A stretch of 64,000 bases of DNA from Endocalyx cinctus (taxonomy: Eukaryota; Ascomycota; Sordariomycetes; Amphisphaeriales; Apiosporaceae): positions 2,604,001-2,668,000 of the forward strand of contig BCKC01000006.1 of the NCBI GenBank assembly GCA_001600455.1, written 5' to 3'. Positions 45,687-59,800 of the stretch are shown here, one piece after another. The position numbers and the translations under genes were made by a program. Under the pieces are notes generated by a model. That model did no database searches, was not told the origin of the DNA, and saw only the letters and a list, made by a program, of their open reading frames with translations. Every line of letters starts with the position of its first letter. The stretch's first letter is position 1.

Positions 45687-48600
45687 GAGAGGGAGAGAGA
45701 AAAGAGCGCCACCAAACAGACGCCACCGATAAAAAATTCAAATGTATCAGTTGATCTACCGTATTCTTTCGTATCAGAGCCGCATTTAGGTCCAGATCTA
45801 TCTATCGGTCTAGCTTGTATGCTGCCTAACAAGTAGGATATGCACATCCGCGTTCACGAGGTAGCAGTATTTACACATAACGTACATCACAATCACGATT
45901 CATACACCGAGAATTATCAGTTGATAAAATATGTTCATGGTTCGATCAACGTCAACAACATTTTGTCCTTTTGGCGGAAAGAGATTGCGAAACGTATCCT
46001 TGCCGCGTTCACCGTTTGCGGATAAAAATCGCTATCTCGTTCGTTATGTTTGTGTATCATATATCCTATTTCGGTATATGGTTGTAAATAGTCGTCGTTA
46101 TGCTGCTACATAAAATTGATATGTAATCTTTTGGTCCAGACGCCTAGGTACGTACCTGACAAATCCCGACGGAGAGCTAAGTATTCCGTACTACAGTGGC
46201 TTTCGTCAATAGGGAGGGGGGACTTTGTGAAACTTTTGATTGGTCATTTTTGAGACCACCGTTTTAACATGGTACCTGTTATTTCCATTTCGGGGTATAA
46301 TTTGAAGATTTCATGACTTGATATTATTCCGTACATATTGCTTAGGGTTTTTTCGTGGAGCTGGTAATATACATGGTTTGATGAGCGAGATCCAGGAATA
46401 GCATAGATCTCTCGTTGTAAACGAACCGACCAATCAGAAGACAGTTATGTTACTCATACCGTATATGGTAAACGTGCTTGTAATAGCGTAAGTGCAGGGG
46501 GAGGGGGGGGGCATATATCTGAATCTAACTTAAACCATACCGTAATGGTCAGTAAAATACACCCATAAAGACGATATACCTGATAAATAGTATAATGAAT
46601 TAAGTGCGGATCTAAAGATGATTGGCGAGTTACAAAAGCCTTTGCAGCACTCGTAACGTTCAGCCCTATGGGATAGCCATGTGTTCCAAATGTGGGGACA
46701 CGGAGAGTCCGATAAATTCCTGGTTACCAGAAGAATTGACCACCGTTTTTTCTTCTTATTTTATTTTTTCCCGCTCTCTCTGTCTCTCCGTTTCTTTGCC
46801 TGGGTTTTTGGAGTCTTGGCTTTGGAAGGGGGGTGGTAGGGGTGTTTGTCATCAAACTGCCCACATGTACGCCCCGGGATTAAGATGCAGCAAAAGAACG
46901 CCGACTTTAATTTATTCAGACCGCCAGAGAGGCTTGTACGTCGTATCGGAGATAGGCAACGTGATGACATCGATTCGTTGTTCTCTTCTTGCTCTCTCTC
47001 TCTATCTGTTGTTTCTGCTCCCCACCCCGCCAGTTGCGGGCGTTCGCTTGTGCGGAGCCTTGGGGACCGACCCAAGACCGTATACACACTGCAAACTGAC
47101 AATTGACGCCATCAATTGGCAACTTCTTGCGAGCCACAATCCCCGATTGACCGCACATACGCACACACTTTTTTTTATTGGCAACTTCACAACTTCCCCG
47201 TCGTACCCGGTGGTGTCCACAATATGTTATCCTTTTTTTATTTTAATCCATGCACTCTACTCTTATCGCCGCTTGATCTGATACATGAAATTGTGATATT
47301 GACACGCCCCCATTTAGTAACCTTGTTCATGTTCATACGATATCATCGCATATTCTCGTTTTATTTTTCACACTTCTATCCGATGCGCGCGTTGATGACT
47401 GTGAAGAAACGTGGGTAGTGGCGAAATAAAATGCTGAGATAACGCGCCTGATAGTGTCGTAATACAGCAAAAGTGCGGAGAAATACGGGAGTTGCTACAC
47501 TATGGAACATGAGTAATCAAAAACTACCCCTACTCCGAGCTTCGTTAGTGTACGCTTTTTTTTTTTTTAGTGAAGGAATCTCTCTTATTTCATAAATGAA
47601 AACTTCAGCCCTATGAATGACAATTATAGCGTATTTTTGGGGATATCCCCCCGGGAGACACAGTGCGTACGTAAGTTTCTTATTATTATCAGTGCAGATT
47701 TCTCGTTTGCTTAGAAGAGAATATAATATGATACATCAAAACCTCTGAATTGTAGTATACATAGGTGTATTGATGATAGTTATGGTGTGCTGTCAAATGC
47801 GGGCATGAATTTCCTTTCGAATTATGAATGGCTAGGGTCCGCGCTCCGAATCTCCCTTCAGACGGGATCACCTCTTGGCAAGAACCCAAACCATACAGAC
47901 GGGTACGCGAACATCCAGTCATCTTGGTCCCAGAAAGCGGGAATGATGTGAGAAGTTTCCATTATGGAGGGGGGTAGGGGGGAAATATGTGTCCGCATAC
48001 CTGTCAGATTACAAATATAACTATGTTTTTTTTTGTATTATGTATTATGTATTGTTTATTTTCTTTACCCTTTTTTTCAAAACTTAACAGGACATAACAG
48101 ACGCTAGCATTTTGCAAAATGGCGGAACGCTCGGGTGATGTTATCTCCAAACCTTCCGGCAATTAGTCACTTACCATTATATGCCAGCTGATCATTGGAC
48201 TGGGCAGATATCTATGAAACGGTACCGTGTCGAAATGACGGGATTCTGGTTTAATTTCTGGGCAGTACTTCTTGGGTTACGCCTACAAGGCGCCGTACTC
48301 CGACGGTATGCGTCATAAGGGAAAAAATACCCCTCGAAACATCTTTAGGCATTAGGCAACTAATAATTGGCAATATTTTTGGAGAAAAGAAAATCGTCGA
48401 TAAATGAAATCGAGCATAGTATACATAGTATACCTGGCGAGTGCAGTCGCCGGATGACTACTTACATGGGTAAAATTATGACCTATATGTCCTTATCTCG
48501 CCCTTTTACCCCCATGCTACTTATTACATACGTGGTATACGAACCCCCCTTCTCCCCTCAAAAGGCTGGCCTGGGGTATAATAGGTATGAGATGAAATAA

Positions 48601-51600
48601 TAACACGCCCACCCCCGACACACATGCCCGTTTTCCCATGTGCTGCTGCATATTGCGAGCATAACGGGTCGATAATAGACATATCTAGCAGAGTGAAACA
48701 AATCGATAGTCAAATGCTGCGAACGCGGTGAGATGTCTCTGGGCTGCATCAGATAGCTAGCAAGTAAATGCGCCAGTGTAACACTGACTGCGTAAAAGAA
48801 TAATAAGTATGTAGTATAAGTGCTTAAATGGGATGCGTGTAGGGTCCCCCTACAGCTTCATTTTTTATTTTTTTTCTTGTGAGAGAGAGAGAGATGTACT
48901 TTTGTAATGCCAAAGGAACATACGGGGATATCACTGTAACACCGTTCCAATATCCAGTGATAGTGAACCGACGAATCAGCGCCTTCGATAAAAGTTGATG
49001 TGGGGAGTTGAGCAAGTACTTTGTATACCATGTACGCAATATGTCGTTCATTTATGATTTCATTAAAATAATAGCGTAGAATGCATGAGGAATAATAGAT
49101 TTATTGCCTTCTTAGGTAGAATTCGACTTTCCTAAAGCGTATGAATGAATGTTGCTGCCTTTAATGGAAGATTCAGCGGTATCGACTGCACTGTAAATAA
49201 CAAACCCGGGTACCTAAATGCGCTGTACGGTCACTGAAAGCCTACATCCTACATACCTACCCACTCTATCCCGCGTTGGAGTCTTGCCGTTGACCGGATC
49301 AAAAATGTATTTACAATCTAGAATCGTGGATTAACTTCGAGTGAAACCTACAAGTGCTTAACATGTATATCTGTAACTAGCAAACGCTCCAAAAAGGAAG
49401 AGGAAAAATATGCTGCAAAGTTATGTCAATATTATCTAGTACCTGACCTTAGCATTGACTTCGGTAATTCAGCCGCGTCCTTTAACTGCGATCTATTCGC
49501 AACTTACCTACTGTGTACACTATGTTTATCAAAAACTAATTTCCAACAAACCTAGAGAGTTATCAAAGTCAAATATTGTGTGATGTGTATATTTCGCATA
49601 CGGCTTAAAACCAAATTCTTGGCATGTTCTAGGCAGAAGTTCGAATATAAATAAATATTAGCCCAGTATCCAAGTGTGGGTGAATACGGTACCGAGATAC
49701 ACTACCTACCTATACGTATTTCACGTAAATATATGTATACATATATGTATAATTGTGTATACGTATAATTGTGGTGTGGAATCGTCTCATATGACCAGGC
49801 AGGGGTTCTAGGATATTTCGTTATTGGTAAATGGGTATTGAGTTAGTCTGCTGCATACGGCCTCGTCAGCATCTTGCAGTTTTGGGGGCGACTACCAAGC
49901 TCCACGCTAGACCCTGAACTTTGGAAGAGACAGGTTGGCGATCGGCCGAATAATGCTTCATGAGTTAAGAAAAGGACGACAAGGGTTGCATAGTCCTATC
50001 GCGCCCCCGTATTTCGCACATCCGTACAAAATCCGAGAAATGCGAGTCTAGTGTACATAGTAAAAGATAGTAAGGCCTTCCTCGTGTAACTAAAATATTA
50101 ACAAATACGGGGAGGCAGTGATGAATAAAATAGAAATAAAGAGAACCAAAAAAAAAAAAGGGGGTGCTTTTTACTGAAGATGTTGTTTTTATTGACACAC
50201 TAGCTTATATCAAGTAGAAGCTATTTTGTTATATCAGATTTTATCTGACCCCAAGTTCGCAATTTAGAATTGTAGGTACGTTTCATCAATAATCAGCTTG
50301 GGGCGGCCCATCGGTAAAAGTTGGAGACACCGTTATTCTATCCATAGCGCAGGCACTAGTCTTCGATATACGTCAAAGTATACGCAGCAGTTACACTAGA
50401 TAGGAGTAAAAAGTCCTGGAAACGTAACAAATACTAAGTTGGAAGAAGCTGGCGGTGTCAATTGGTGCTTTCTTTTACGAATGATGCATACTTCATTAAA
50501 GAATCTAATAAAACCAACCCAACAGATTGGTGATCCCGTGATGATCGGCTCATGTCTCCGAGTTGGACCCATACCACGAGTGGGTTGATGTATTTTTGGC
50601 AAAGAGTTTTAATTTGGTAGCCTATTGGTTCGTAAGAGCTATCAGAAGGTTCTTTCTTGGCACCCCTGAACTTCCTGGGCCAACGCTGTAAGCAAAGATA
50701 TGTAGGGTCGTTGCAGACGAGAGAGATTTGATCCTTGGCGTGAGAACCTTAAAGAAGCTGGAAACAAACAGACGTGAAGAAGAAAAGGTGGAAAGAAAAG
50801 AGAGAGAGAGATAATAGCTCGTTGGCGGGGTGGCTTATTCCCTGAACCATGGTGATGGTACCTGCCGACAAGTAGTGTAAGCAAGCCCATAAATGTGTCG
50901 GCAATGAACATCTACGTTTAATTCCCTATCTAAGTAGTGTAAATAACTTCGAGAAAAGAACTAGCACAATACTATGTACACCATCTGTACATGTAAGTTT
51001 AGTTTCCGTCCGGCAATAAAAAGTAAGCGACGGTAACCGGCCGGCTACCCCAGCGATGCAAAAATGCACGAAATGATAGCGGCGCGTTCTTTTGATTGTC
51101 TTTTGTTGCTGGCACCAGTAAATGTGGGGAGATTGGTTTGACACAGGATGAGACGCAACCTTTACATGATCCCATCTGAGTGAAAGTTGGTGTGGGGGGA
51201 TCATCACCAAATGTTATCGGGCCTACGTCAAAGACGCACTTTTGGGATAGTGCTCTCAGCGTGCAATTACAATGTCTCTGGTCTCTTGGTAGAGAATGCG
51301 CTAGGGGGTAGGGTTTGTACGCCTACACTAAACGAATTAGAAAGTGCCTGGGAATGATCGACGACGGCTTTTTGAAGAAAAACGGGATAAATAAATCCGT
51401 CCGTGGCAGATATATCCGAGACCTAGCGTACTGAAAGTCCTACAACTCACGCTTGCGAGTCAACGGATCGATCATAACAGACGATCGCGGGCAATTAAAG
51501 CTTAAGCAATTCTTAAGTTTGACTTTATTTCTTATATAATATATCCCTTAACTCACGATACTCGGGAGGTATGGGGCGATGATGAGCCCCAGATATCGAT

Positions 51601-52141
51601 GATGATGATGATAAGAGTGATGGTGATAATACTAACTATGATGAAGGCTTACTGCGTAAATGGGCGATGAGAAGATGACATCCGTTATTTCTTGCATAAA
51701 AAAGTACACTGATTCAGCCATCACACGTGTAGACATACACAACACACATACACAAGCTTACACACATAAAACCCAAAAATATTTGGAAATTGTTAAAACC
51801 GAAATTAGGATAACTGAAACTGAGTTTCTGCCAGCCCTACCAAAGAAGACGAACGAACGAGCAAATCAAAATTGTAAGTTGAAACTTGGTAATAGTTGGT
51901 GACAAAAATAGATACCTTACAAAGCGATTTCGCACGTGTACTTGTACTGAATTAAGACCGCAAGCATTTTCTTCTTTTCTAATAGCCTATCCCACGTATG
52001 GGACCCCGGTTTACGCTCCAAAAGATCCACAGGTCTAGTCTTATTTTCACCGTTATTTGGGGGCGGAAAATCAATATGAGAACCCTTAAAACTTAATAAA
52101 CCGTAGGACTTTCTGCTCATTTGGTTGCGGAAATAAAGCGT

Positions 52142-52177
52142 TATGGGTAGTATGGGTAGTATGGGTAGTATGGGTAG
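52142..52177. repeat. TATGGGTAG minisatellite, four perfect copies
   Basis: Four head-to-tail copies of a 9-base unit, 36 bases in all. Confidence 0.95.
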
Positions 52178-54954
52178 TGTAGATATACCCTGGTCTGCCT
52201 AGAAACTCCGCTAAAACACGCGCAGTGCTTTCATTCAGGTGGACGGAGTACGGAGTTACCTAGGGAGATTGTTCCCATCATCAAACCCACCATTCATGGG
52301 ACGAAAGAGATGAAAGGAAAGTTATGAAAATATCAGCTGAAAATAATAGTAATAACAATTAATGTAATAATGTTCATGCCTTGGCAACCATCTGAAAAAT
52401 TTCGAAACAATATTTTCCACAGCATAAGCCACCCTTCTATGCTTCCTTCTCGAAGGACGATCATTCATCATACGTAGTATATATCTCATTCGTCCCAGAT
52501 ACGCCGTTCACTAAGGACAAAGAGGAAGAAGAAAAGAAAAGAAAAGAAGAAGAAAAACGAAGCGGCCGCAACGTCCTACCGAGCCACTTACGCTGCCACG
52601 TCCACTTTTTTTTATTTAGTATATTTGTCTTCCCTCCTCGTTCAACTAATTATTTTCTGATCCCTGACTAGTACCGGCGGATCTGCAACGCCAGGATTCA
52701 GCTTTTGGGTTTGCTGTTTCGTAAAAGATGTAGAAAATAAAGAGATGCCAACCCAATCAGAAGGCTGCCTTCGGACAAGGCAAACGAGGCTCAGCGTAGG
52801 AAGTCTGTCTCGAGTCTAAAGTGCTTCCCGCCGTCTTGTGTTCAGAAGTCCATCAAGAAAGCGGTAAAAAAGGGATTATCTGCGAGACTAGCGCTCGAGA
52901 CTATACACCACCGTACATAAACCATTGCGTATACGTATATGTATATACATATATGTACGCATAGAAATAGATCTACGATTTAAGTAAAGAGAAATCAATC
53001 AATCATTCATGGGTCATAGGACTTGGCATGTTGAAGCTACGTTGGACCGGTTGGACGTAGACATGGACGGTTTTGTCCTTTCTCCGCCGGTATCTTTGCG
53101 TACCGTACCTAGCCAGGTACCCTAAAATAAGATTTTGGACCAATTTCATGTACCGTATTCCCGTGCACTAGGGACAGCACATGAGTAAATAATGAGTATT
53201 AAGTAGTATTCAATCATATTTAATCATAATTATTCACTATCAGATACTTTATTCCACGATGAGATTAGCATGATTCATAGTCAAACGATAAATAACCGTA
53301 ATAGATAGGTGTATAGATGAAAGGGGGGTGGAGGAGAGAAGGGGAGAGAGAGAGATACGATACTGTTCTACAATAATAGAATCGACGATTTTTAGTGGTT
53401 CAAGAACGGGGAAGAAAAGGCGTCACTTGGTAGTCATATTGTCTCGCATCATGATTCCAACTGCAGCGTTGTTAATAGCAATATGTTTTTAAGGGATATG
53501 ATGAAATGAAACCCCTCAGCTCTACTTTCGTTTACTACGTACTGGGTATTGCGGTTACGGTTGTGGGTATTCTTTTTACTGAGTTATCCACATAGGAAAA
53601 AAGAGAAGACAAGAATAGTAATAAATTTACAAGCGCCGGTACGCTGATGACATCGGCACTCATATTTTTTTTTTAATCCTAGAAGAGATTAGTGGCCGCT
53701 TCGTATAAAATGTTAACATTACATAGTATTTGGAGAGTGAACGAAATAAGAATACAGTACTGCTAGATATTCACTGTATTACGTACCTATAAACAACTTT
53801 GAACCTACCAGCCCTACGAAGAACCCACTACAACAAGCTTAAAGAATGCCCGTAGACATTTTATGTTTGGGTCAATATAGTGTACTAGGTAGATATATAA
53901 AAGACATGTCGCTGCTTTAAAAATATATTCTTGGTCTGTGAGTGATAGTATCGAATACTTATCAAAATAAACGATTAACGTTGTGGAAATTATGATTTCT
54001 AAGTATACGATACCCAGAAAGTTAATGTTATTCATACCCCCTCCATACCTCCCCTCCCACTTTTATGGCCTGTGCCCCTTGTCATTTCTAGATTGGGTAG
54101 TATATTAAAAGGCGCTAGACGAAAGTACATAGTGGATATTCATAGGTACTAAGTAGTGTACATTTCACTATACTTAGTTGCCTGCCCCCGGTTGAACTAC
54201 TTGCTGGGATCTATGTAGTATAGTGTCGCAATAGTAGCGTACCTAGCTGCCTAGGTAGTAGTCAATTTTTATACATAGATGTATTTTAAGTACAGTACAT
54301 GACATAGCATAACTCTCCATCCCTGTACCCTTGTAACTCAAGACCCGTGGCGCTGTCTCTCTATCTCTCTTTTTTTTTTTTTTATTTTTTTTTTATCCTC
54401 GACCTTCTTTTCATTCCCCACCCCCCCTTGTCACTTATAATATTCAACACACCACGATTCCCAAACGTTACAACCAAAAGGCGGACCTGCAATCTGCTCC
54501 ATATCCTCGCACCTGAATTCCCTGCAGGGCAGTGTACATGATGCCCCGGTCAATAGAAAGGTACGTACCTATCCTACAGAGCTGGCTCGGCCTCGTGGCA
54601 TGACCTCCTCTGGAGGGGGGTTTAACCCGTACCTTTAACTGCGCTTGATACTATGTACAAAGTACTACTTTGTAGGTGCGTGGTACATATGATTATGTAC
54701 ACACGAAGGAAGCTGGCGCCGTATCGCATGGCTTACTGCTTAACGGAGACCCTTTGTATATATTCTAATGCCTCCTCCCACCTTCAACATTCCCATGTGC
54801 CACCAACAAGGTCTCGAGATTTCACCAAGCTCTAGAACGATTCTACACTTGAAGAACAAACGTTTCTCTCCCTTCTGGACTTTCTCCTTGAATTGTTCTC
54901 TTCAAGAGAATCACAACTCACTCGACCTAATACACACGCAACAAGAACAGCAAT

Positions 54955-55920
54955 ATGTACGCCATGTCTCAACAACACTACGCCTATACTCCCGTCGCCA
55001 CGACAAGGCAATACTCTGCTCACGGAACCAGCAGCGCCTTCTCGAGCTCGGCCAACCCTGACGAGGACTGGACCAAGATCTCAGATCTTGCTGAGCGCCG
55101 AAGGATACAAAACCGCATTGCTCAGCGCAACTACCGTACGTCCCCGTCGCCTTGAATCCGCTCGGATAACATATTATCTCGAGTGAGGCCGTAGACTAAC
55201 AAGTTTTCTTTTTCTCGTAACAGGCAAGAAGCTGAAGAGACGTTTGGAAGACTTGGAGCGACGGGCCGGCTCCTCGGAAGAGGGCTCGTCTCCTACCAAC
55301 ACTCCCGAACAGAAGCCCGCCAGCAACCGGAGTTCGAAGAAATCCACGAAAGGATCTAAGTCGTCTGCGCAGAAGCCCGTCCAGCCACCCCAGTTCACGC
55401 CGCCGATGCACCCCGAAGACGAGATAGTCTACCACACCGACGAACGGGAACGATCGCACACTCCTCCGTTTATGACATACTCGGCCTACCCTCCTCCCGA
55501 GGAGATGATACTACCGCCGTACAGCTCTGCGTCATCCTACCATCCCATCACCTCGGCCGAAGGCTACCCCAACTACATGGCCACCACGGTCCCTTGTACG
55601 CTGCCGCCGCTGACGCACTTCAGCGATGCCATAAAACGAGAGGGCTACCCTCAGGAGGAGTCGATGTCCCCATACGTGAACTACGGCTACTGGCCCGGGA
55701 TGGAAGTGAACGCTCCTCATTCCTCGTACGACCACTCGAACCCTCATGTGAGTCATGTGCGCGATTATTCCCGCCGAGAAACTCGTAGCTGATCGGTGCC
55801 CATCAGACACCACCGCTTTCTCATTCATACGACCACTCAGCCAACTGCTCAGAGTCTGGCTACGAGTACCCGACGACACCGTTGTCAATGCCGGGTTCGC
55901 CCGGTATTCAGCAGGCATAG
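54955..55920 (+). CDS. bZIP transcription factor, Yap-like basic region with a very short zipper
   Basis: Proposed exons are 54955-55135, 55224-55747 and 55807-55920, giving 272 aa. Donors are GTACGT and GTGAGT, introns 88 and 59 bp, with a GACTAAC branch point in the first. The basic region RRRIQNRIAQRNYRKKLKRR (about residues 48-67) is split by intron 1 within the NYR codons and is of the Yap/fungal bZIP type. Only about two heptads of leucine follow (LEDLERRAG), then a Ser/Lys/Pro-rich stretch. The rest is rich in Pro, Tyr, Ser and His without a second coiled coil; the C terminus, restored by intron 2 removal, ends SMPGSPGIQQA. It is expected to be nuclear and to bind DNA, probably needing a partner. 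Its upstream flank is exceptionally long and gene-free. Confidence 0.85.
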
Positions 55921-56838
55921 GCGGTGGTCTTGTTTCTATTATTCATTTATTCTATTTATTACACCTTTTAGTTTTACGAAGTATCTCTTATGCTTTGTTT
56001 TTCTATCTTATTATTTAAGCCAAGATATCAAGATGACGGTCTTCACGAGATAAGGAGCATTGGTGCATAAGGGATTTTCTTTACATATATATACAGCGGG
56101 ACGAATTTATTTTCATTGTTGGAACATCTAAAGGGAGCGATTCGGCGCGGGGTCTTTTTATTTATCTATTTTCCCGCGAGGGGTAGAAGAAGTCTTGACG
56201 TTTTTGGGTAACATTTGGAGATTGAAGCCGAGAGCACCTCGGCGGCAGGAAGGAATGGGAGAGAGAGCATGGTTGCCTCAGGAAGAGAGACCGTGCCCTC
56301 TACCAAAAGGGGTTTCTTTTTACATAGAATCATTACACTACGGATAACCCTCTCGGGTTTACGCCTGAAAAAGAAAATGTATTTGTCTTCCAATTCAAAA
56401 CATAAAAACTCGACTTTATCGAAAACTTACATTTCTAAATATTGATGCACGTGCTTGAGTGGAAATAAATACCTAGTTATCTAGGTAATGATATCCAATT
56501 CAAAGCTTCATTATGTACGTAACTCTAAATAATAACTCTTAACCTAACCTTACGGTCTAGACCCGGAGCTCATGTTCTTCGGTGCGGCCCAAGACTGTTA
56601 AGCTTATCATGACGTAAAAAATTATCACCATACATCCATACATCGCCTCCTCACAACTCCAATGTCAATACTCATAGCGGCCACTATCTTTTAACTTTCT
56701 ACCCATCTACATGAAAAGTCTGGAGGGAAGGCTGGCGAAATTAGATGCTCCAATTTCCGACTCCACCTGCCCGAGTCCTATAGCCCTGGAGTTTTCGCAA
56801 TGCGCTGCCCTCTCTTTACTTTTCTTTTATTTTTCTCG

Positions 56839-56869
<31 letters not shown>

Positions 56870-59800
56870 AATCCGAACTGACCGTCCGAGTAGCCGATGA
56901 TCCGGAAATTACTTGAACTACGTACGACATCGTCTCCACCTCGAAATCTAACCCCCAAACTACCCCCCACAAAACGGCGGGAGAAAGAGAACCAAAAAAA
57001 AAAAAGAACCAGGACGATAGCAAAATAATGCGACGGAAGCGAACATAACGAACAACCTTTCTAATTCCTACGGGGTGTTAAACCGTTCATGGGGGGTTTG
57101 CGTAATTTGTGGGGGCGCCCGGGTTACCCGGGGATACAAGAGAGTGCGGGATAGGACTTTTTTTTTTTGTCTGCTCTCCTCGCTATCCGTTTCGCTTCTT
57201 TTTGAACCCCGAGGAAATAGAAAGAAAGGGGAAAAGAAAAAAAAGAGGCGAAGGACTCCGTCAATTCCTACTCGGCCCCCTTTTGCACTGACCGAGGATG
57301 AATAGGGTATGACGGAAGGAATGAAAGGCTGGCTCGCGAATCGCAAAGGAATAGATGGTATGGAGTACGTACAGTATATATTTTCCCGAAAGAGGTTTTC
57401 AGTCGATTGGGGAAAGGGTATCCGTGCTTAAGCTCATGTGGGGATCTTGCTCTCGTTCTCTTAAAACCATACGCGTATAGCTTTCCAGTGGACTTAACGT
57501 AAAGCCGATTCTTTGATATAGGATGACTAACGTACCAAATTATTCTCTATACTATACATAGTAATTACTCTCTACAAGTATACCCTCTCTCCGTACTCCG
57601 TAGTATTGTTTCCATATATAATGTAGACTTCTATAAGACTTTGGGCTAAGCTCCTTAATCCATGTCAGGTGCACGTACCATTCATATGGCCCTACCTTCC
57701 ACTTCTCTCTTATCGAGATGGGCTTCTCGAGGTCCTTTTCATCTTTTCCCTACGCTATACCGCATTATATCTAAAACCCCGCCAGCCCCTCTTCCCTTTT
57801 ACCAAACGGCTAGGCTTGGTAATACCCAAGTTGCGGCGCAGCAAGCAAACAATAGGCCAGGAAGCCCTCGTTCGATGTTCGGAAGGATTTTCACATTATT
57901 CACGATTTTATCTTGGATCCATTTGGATCGGTCCGCTCTTCGCGGGCTGAAGAAGTAGTAGTGCATCTTGCCTATGCTCACCTAAGTACATACATAGTAG
58001 GTTAATTAGTTACACAACCAGTTATCTTGGTACCTATATAACTAGGGATTTATGTAGTATACACGTATAGCGAAATGTACTCCATACTCGAAACTAAAAA
58101 CAATGGTTGAATTATTAAGCCTAACTATTTGGGTTAATTAACTTAAGATACCTGGCCACCTATTTATATATGAACATCGTAAGATACTCGTCTAAATTAA
58201 ATAAAGAAGAACTAAGAGAAACAAAAGATAAACTAAGTGAGTAAATACGAAGGGAGACCTGCCGTGGCTCTCTATATCAGTAGTAGACGGCACTAATTAG
58301 TCCATATTGGGGAATATCGTCATACATTTATCTGGTGAAAGATACCTTGCGGCACGAGAATCACAAGCATCAGGTAAAAAATCACAGTCAAATCGCCACC
58401 TTATGAAAATGATGTTTTGTTAAAATCTGGCCTCGAAACCTCCGGGTTCGAAAAGGCACAATAAAAACACATTTGCGGAAGTCCGGCAGTCCGAGTAATT
58501 CAAAGCCCAGAATCAAAAAGGTCGGTTAACTTTTTTTAGGGGGATATTTTCAAGTGCACATTATCATTCCTACTCAATTAACCAACCTAGGTATTTACTA
58601 CGCGGGTTTTTTTTCACGTGTATACTAATTATTCCTACTCGACTTAATTGTTATTACTGGTATGCACTATTTGCTTGCTGCATACTCACTCACTCCTTGG
58701 CTCCTTTTCACATCATCCTTGCCTCCTCGTCATTCGAGATTCCGTCACCACCGGAAGAGGAAGGCAAGGGGAGTGAGTGAGTGAGTTACTTTTCTGCCTT
58801 CAATCCTTGGGTGATCCCAATCTTCGATAGGAACGAAGGATTTCGTCCCCCCGCTAATGTACCCGGGAAAAGATAGTATATAACGTCAAGACGCGCAGAA
58901 AACAAAAATTAAACCTATAAAAGAATGTGCAAAAAAAGTAGATTAAAAAAAAAAAAAAGAGGGGCTAGTGGCTCTTAGTGTAGGTCTTTTCAAGAAGGGA
59001 AGTTTCAAAATAACCAAGTTTATACTTAGAAATTAAAAATGGAAGCGGCACGGTAAACCCCTGAACCTTGAGAGTGGGCTTCGCTGGGCAAAAATCCATA
59101 ACCCGCGTAAATCCTTCCTTTACGTATGCATATAACTTGGATATTCCCTTTTTGTTTTTCATTCACGTGAAGACGACTTACTGTTTCAAACAGAACTTTA
59201 TGCAGGTGGGCTTTATCTAGAGAGACGCACGTTTGTAAGGGAGAGGGCTGTTCTTTTCTAGTATCTCAGATGGCTGATGTAGTGTAGTGAAAAAGGGGGC
59301 CAAGTGATGTTGAATCACATGGGGCTTATAAAAAGGAGGCTTGATCGATAACGTCATGATAGGTATAAATGCCCTTGCCATATCTCGTATCTATAACAGC
59401 GAGAGTCTTTAAAGCAACTAAAATAACTACAGTAACCAAAATGATAATAAATAAATAGATAGATAAGGATTTATTTATTTATTTTTCTAAATTGTTACTG
59501 GGGGGAATTTATTGTTTTCTTTAAAAAAAAGAGTTTTTTTGTCCCAACATCGTGGGTTGAACCAAACTTCTGACAAGCGTAAAAGGAAGGGGGGAGATAA
59601 GGTGGTTAGTCAGACTCGTGGCAGCAAGGGTTATGTGAGATATACCGTTTACCTATCAGATTATATCGGATAAGACGTGAGTAAGCTTCTCTCGATGAAG
59701 CTGATAACGTCTAGGTAGCTGAATTACACTGAATTTTGAACAATCTTTGCGTTACACACGAGGACCCCTTCATTCTAAGAATTATTGATTATGTAAGGGA

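Larger units (their letters stand above)
34835..54954. other. Gene desert of about 20 kb upstream of the bZIP gene
   Basis: I see no coding sequence that I can support. The longest open frames (for example 219 codons at 46622-47281) have compositions of translated simple sequence or random DNA, without family signatures or consistent codon bias. The region is AT-leaning with dense poly-A/T runs, an AC microsatellite, a TATGGGTAG minisatellite, GATGAT runs near 51597-51611, and copies of TACTCCGTA (37479-37487) and its complement doubled near 52243-52256. No tRNA, rRNA or intact transposon was recognised. Confidence 0.55.

Noticed and set aside
45656..45712. CRISPR-like or other ordered repeat array
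   Set aside because: It is a plain AC/GA microsatellite. No spaced direct repeats were seen anywhere, and the genome is eukaryotic.
46622..47281. 219-codon plus-strand open frame in the gene desert
   Set aside because: Composition is like translated CT-rich simple sequence. It overlaps frames on the other strand of similar length, has no family motif, and shows no consistent codon bias.
57662..57958. Two overlapping frames of 93-98 codons
   Set aside because: Two frames of equal plausibility on the same bases, neither with a domain, signal or homology; most likely chance.
20880..58600. Apparent abundance of the CCTAGG/TACCTAGGTA palindrome
   Set aside because: I count about fifteen CCTAGG in the window, roughly what chance predicts for a 6-mer, so no enrichment is claimed.
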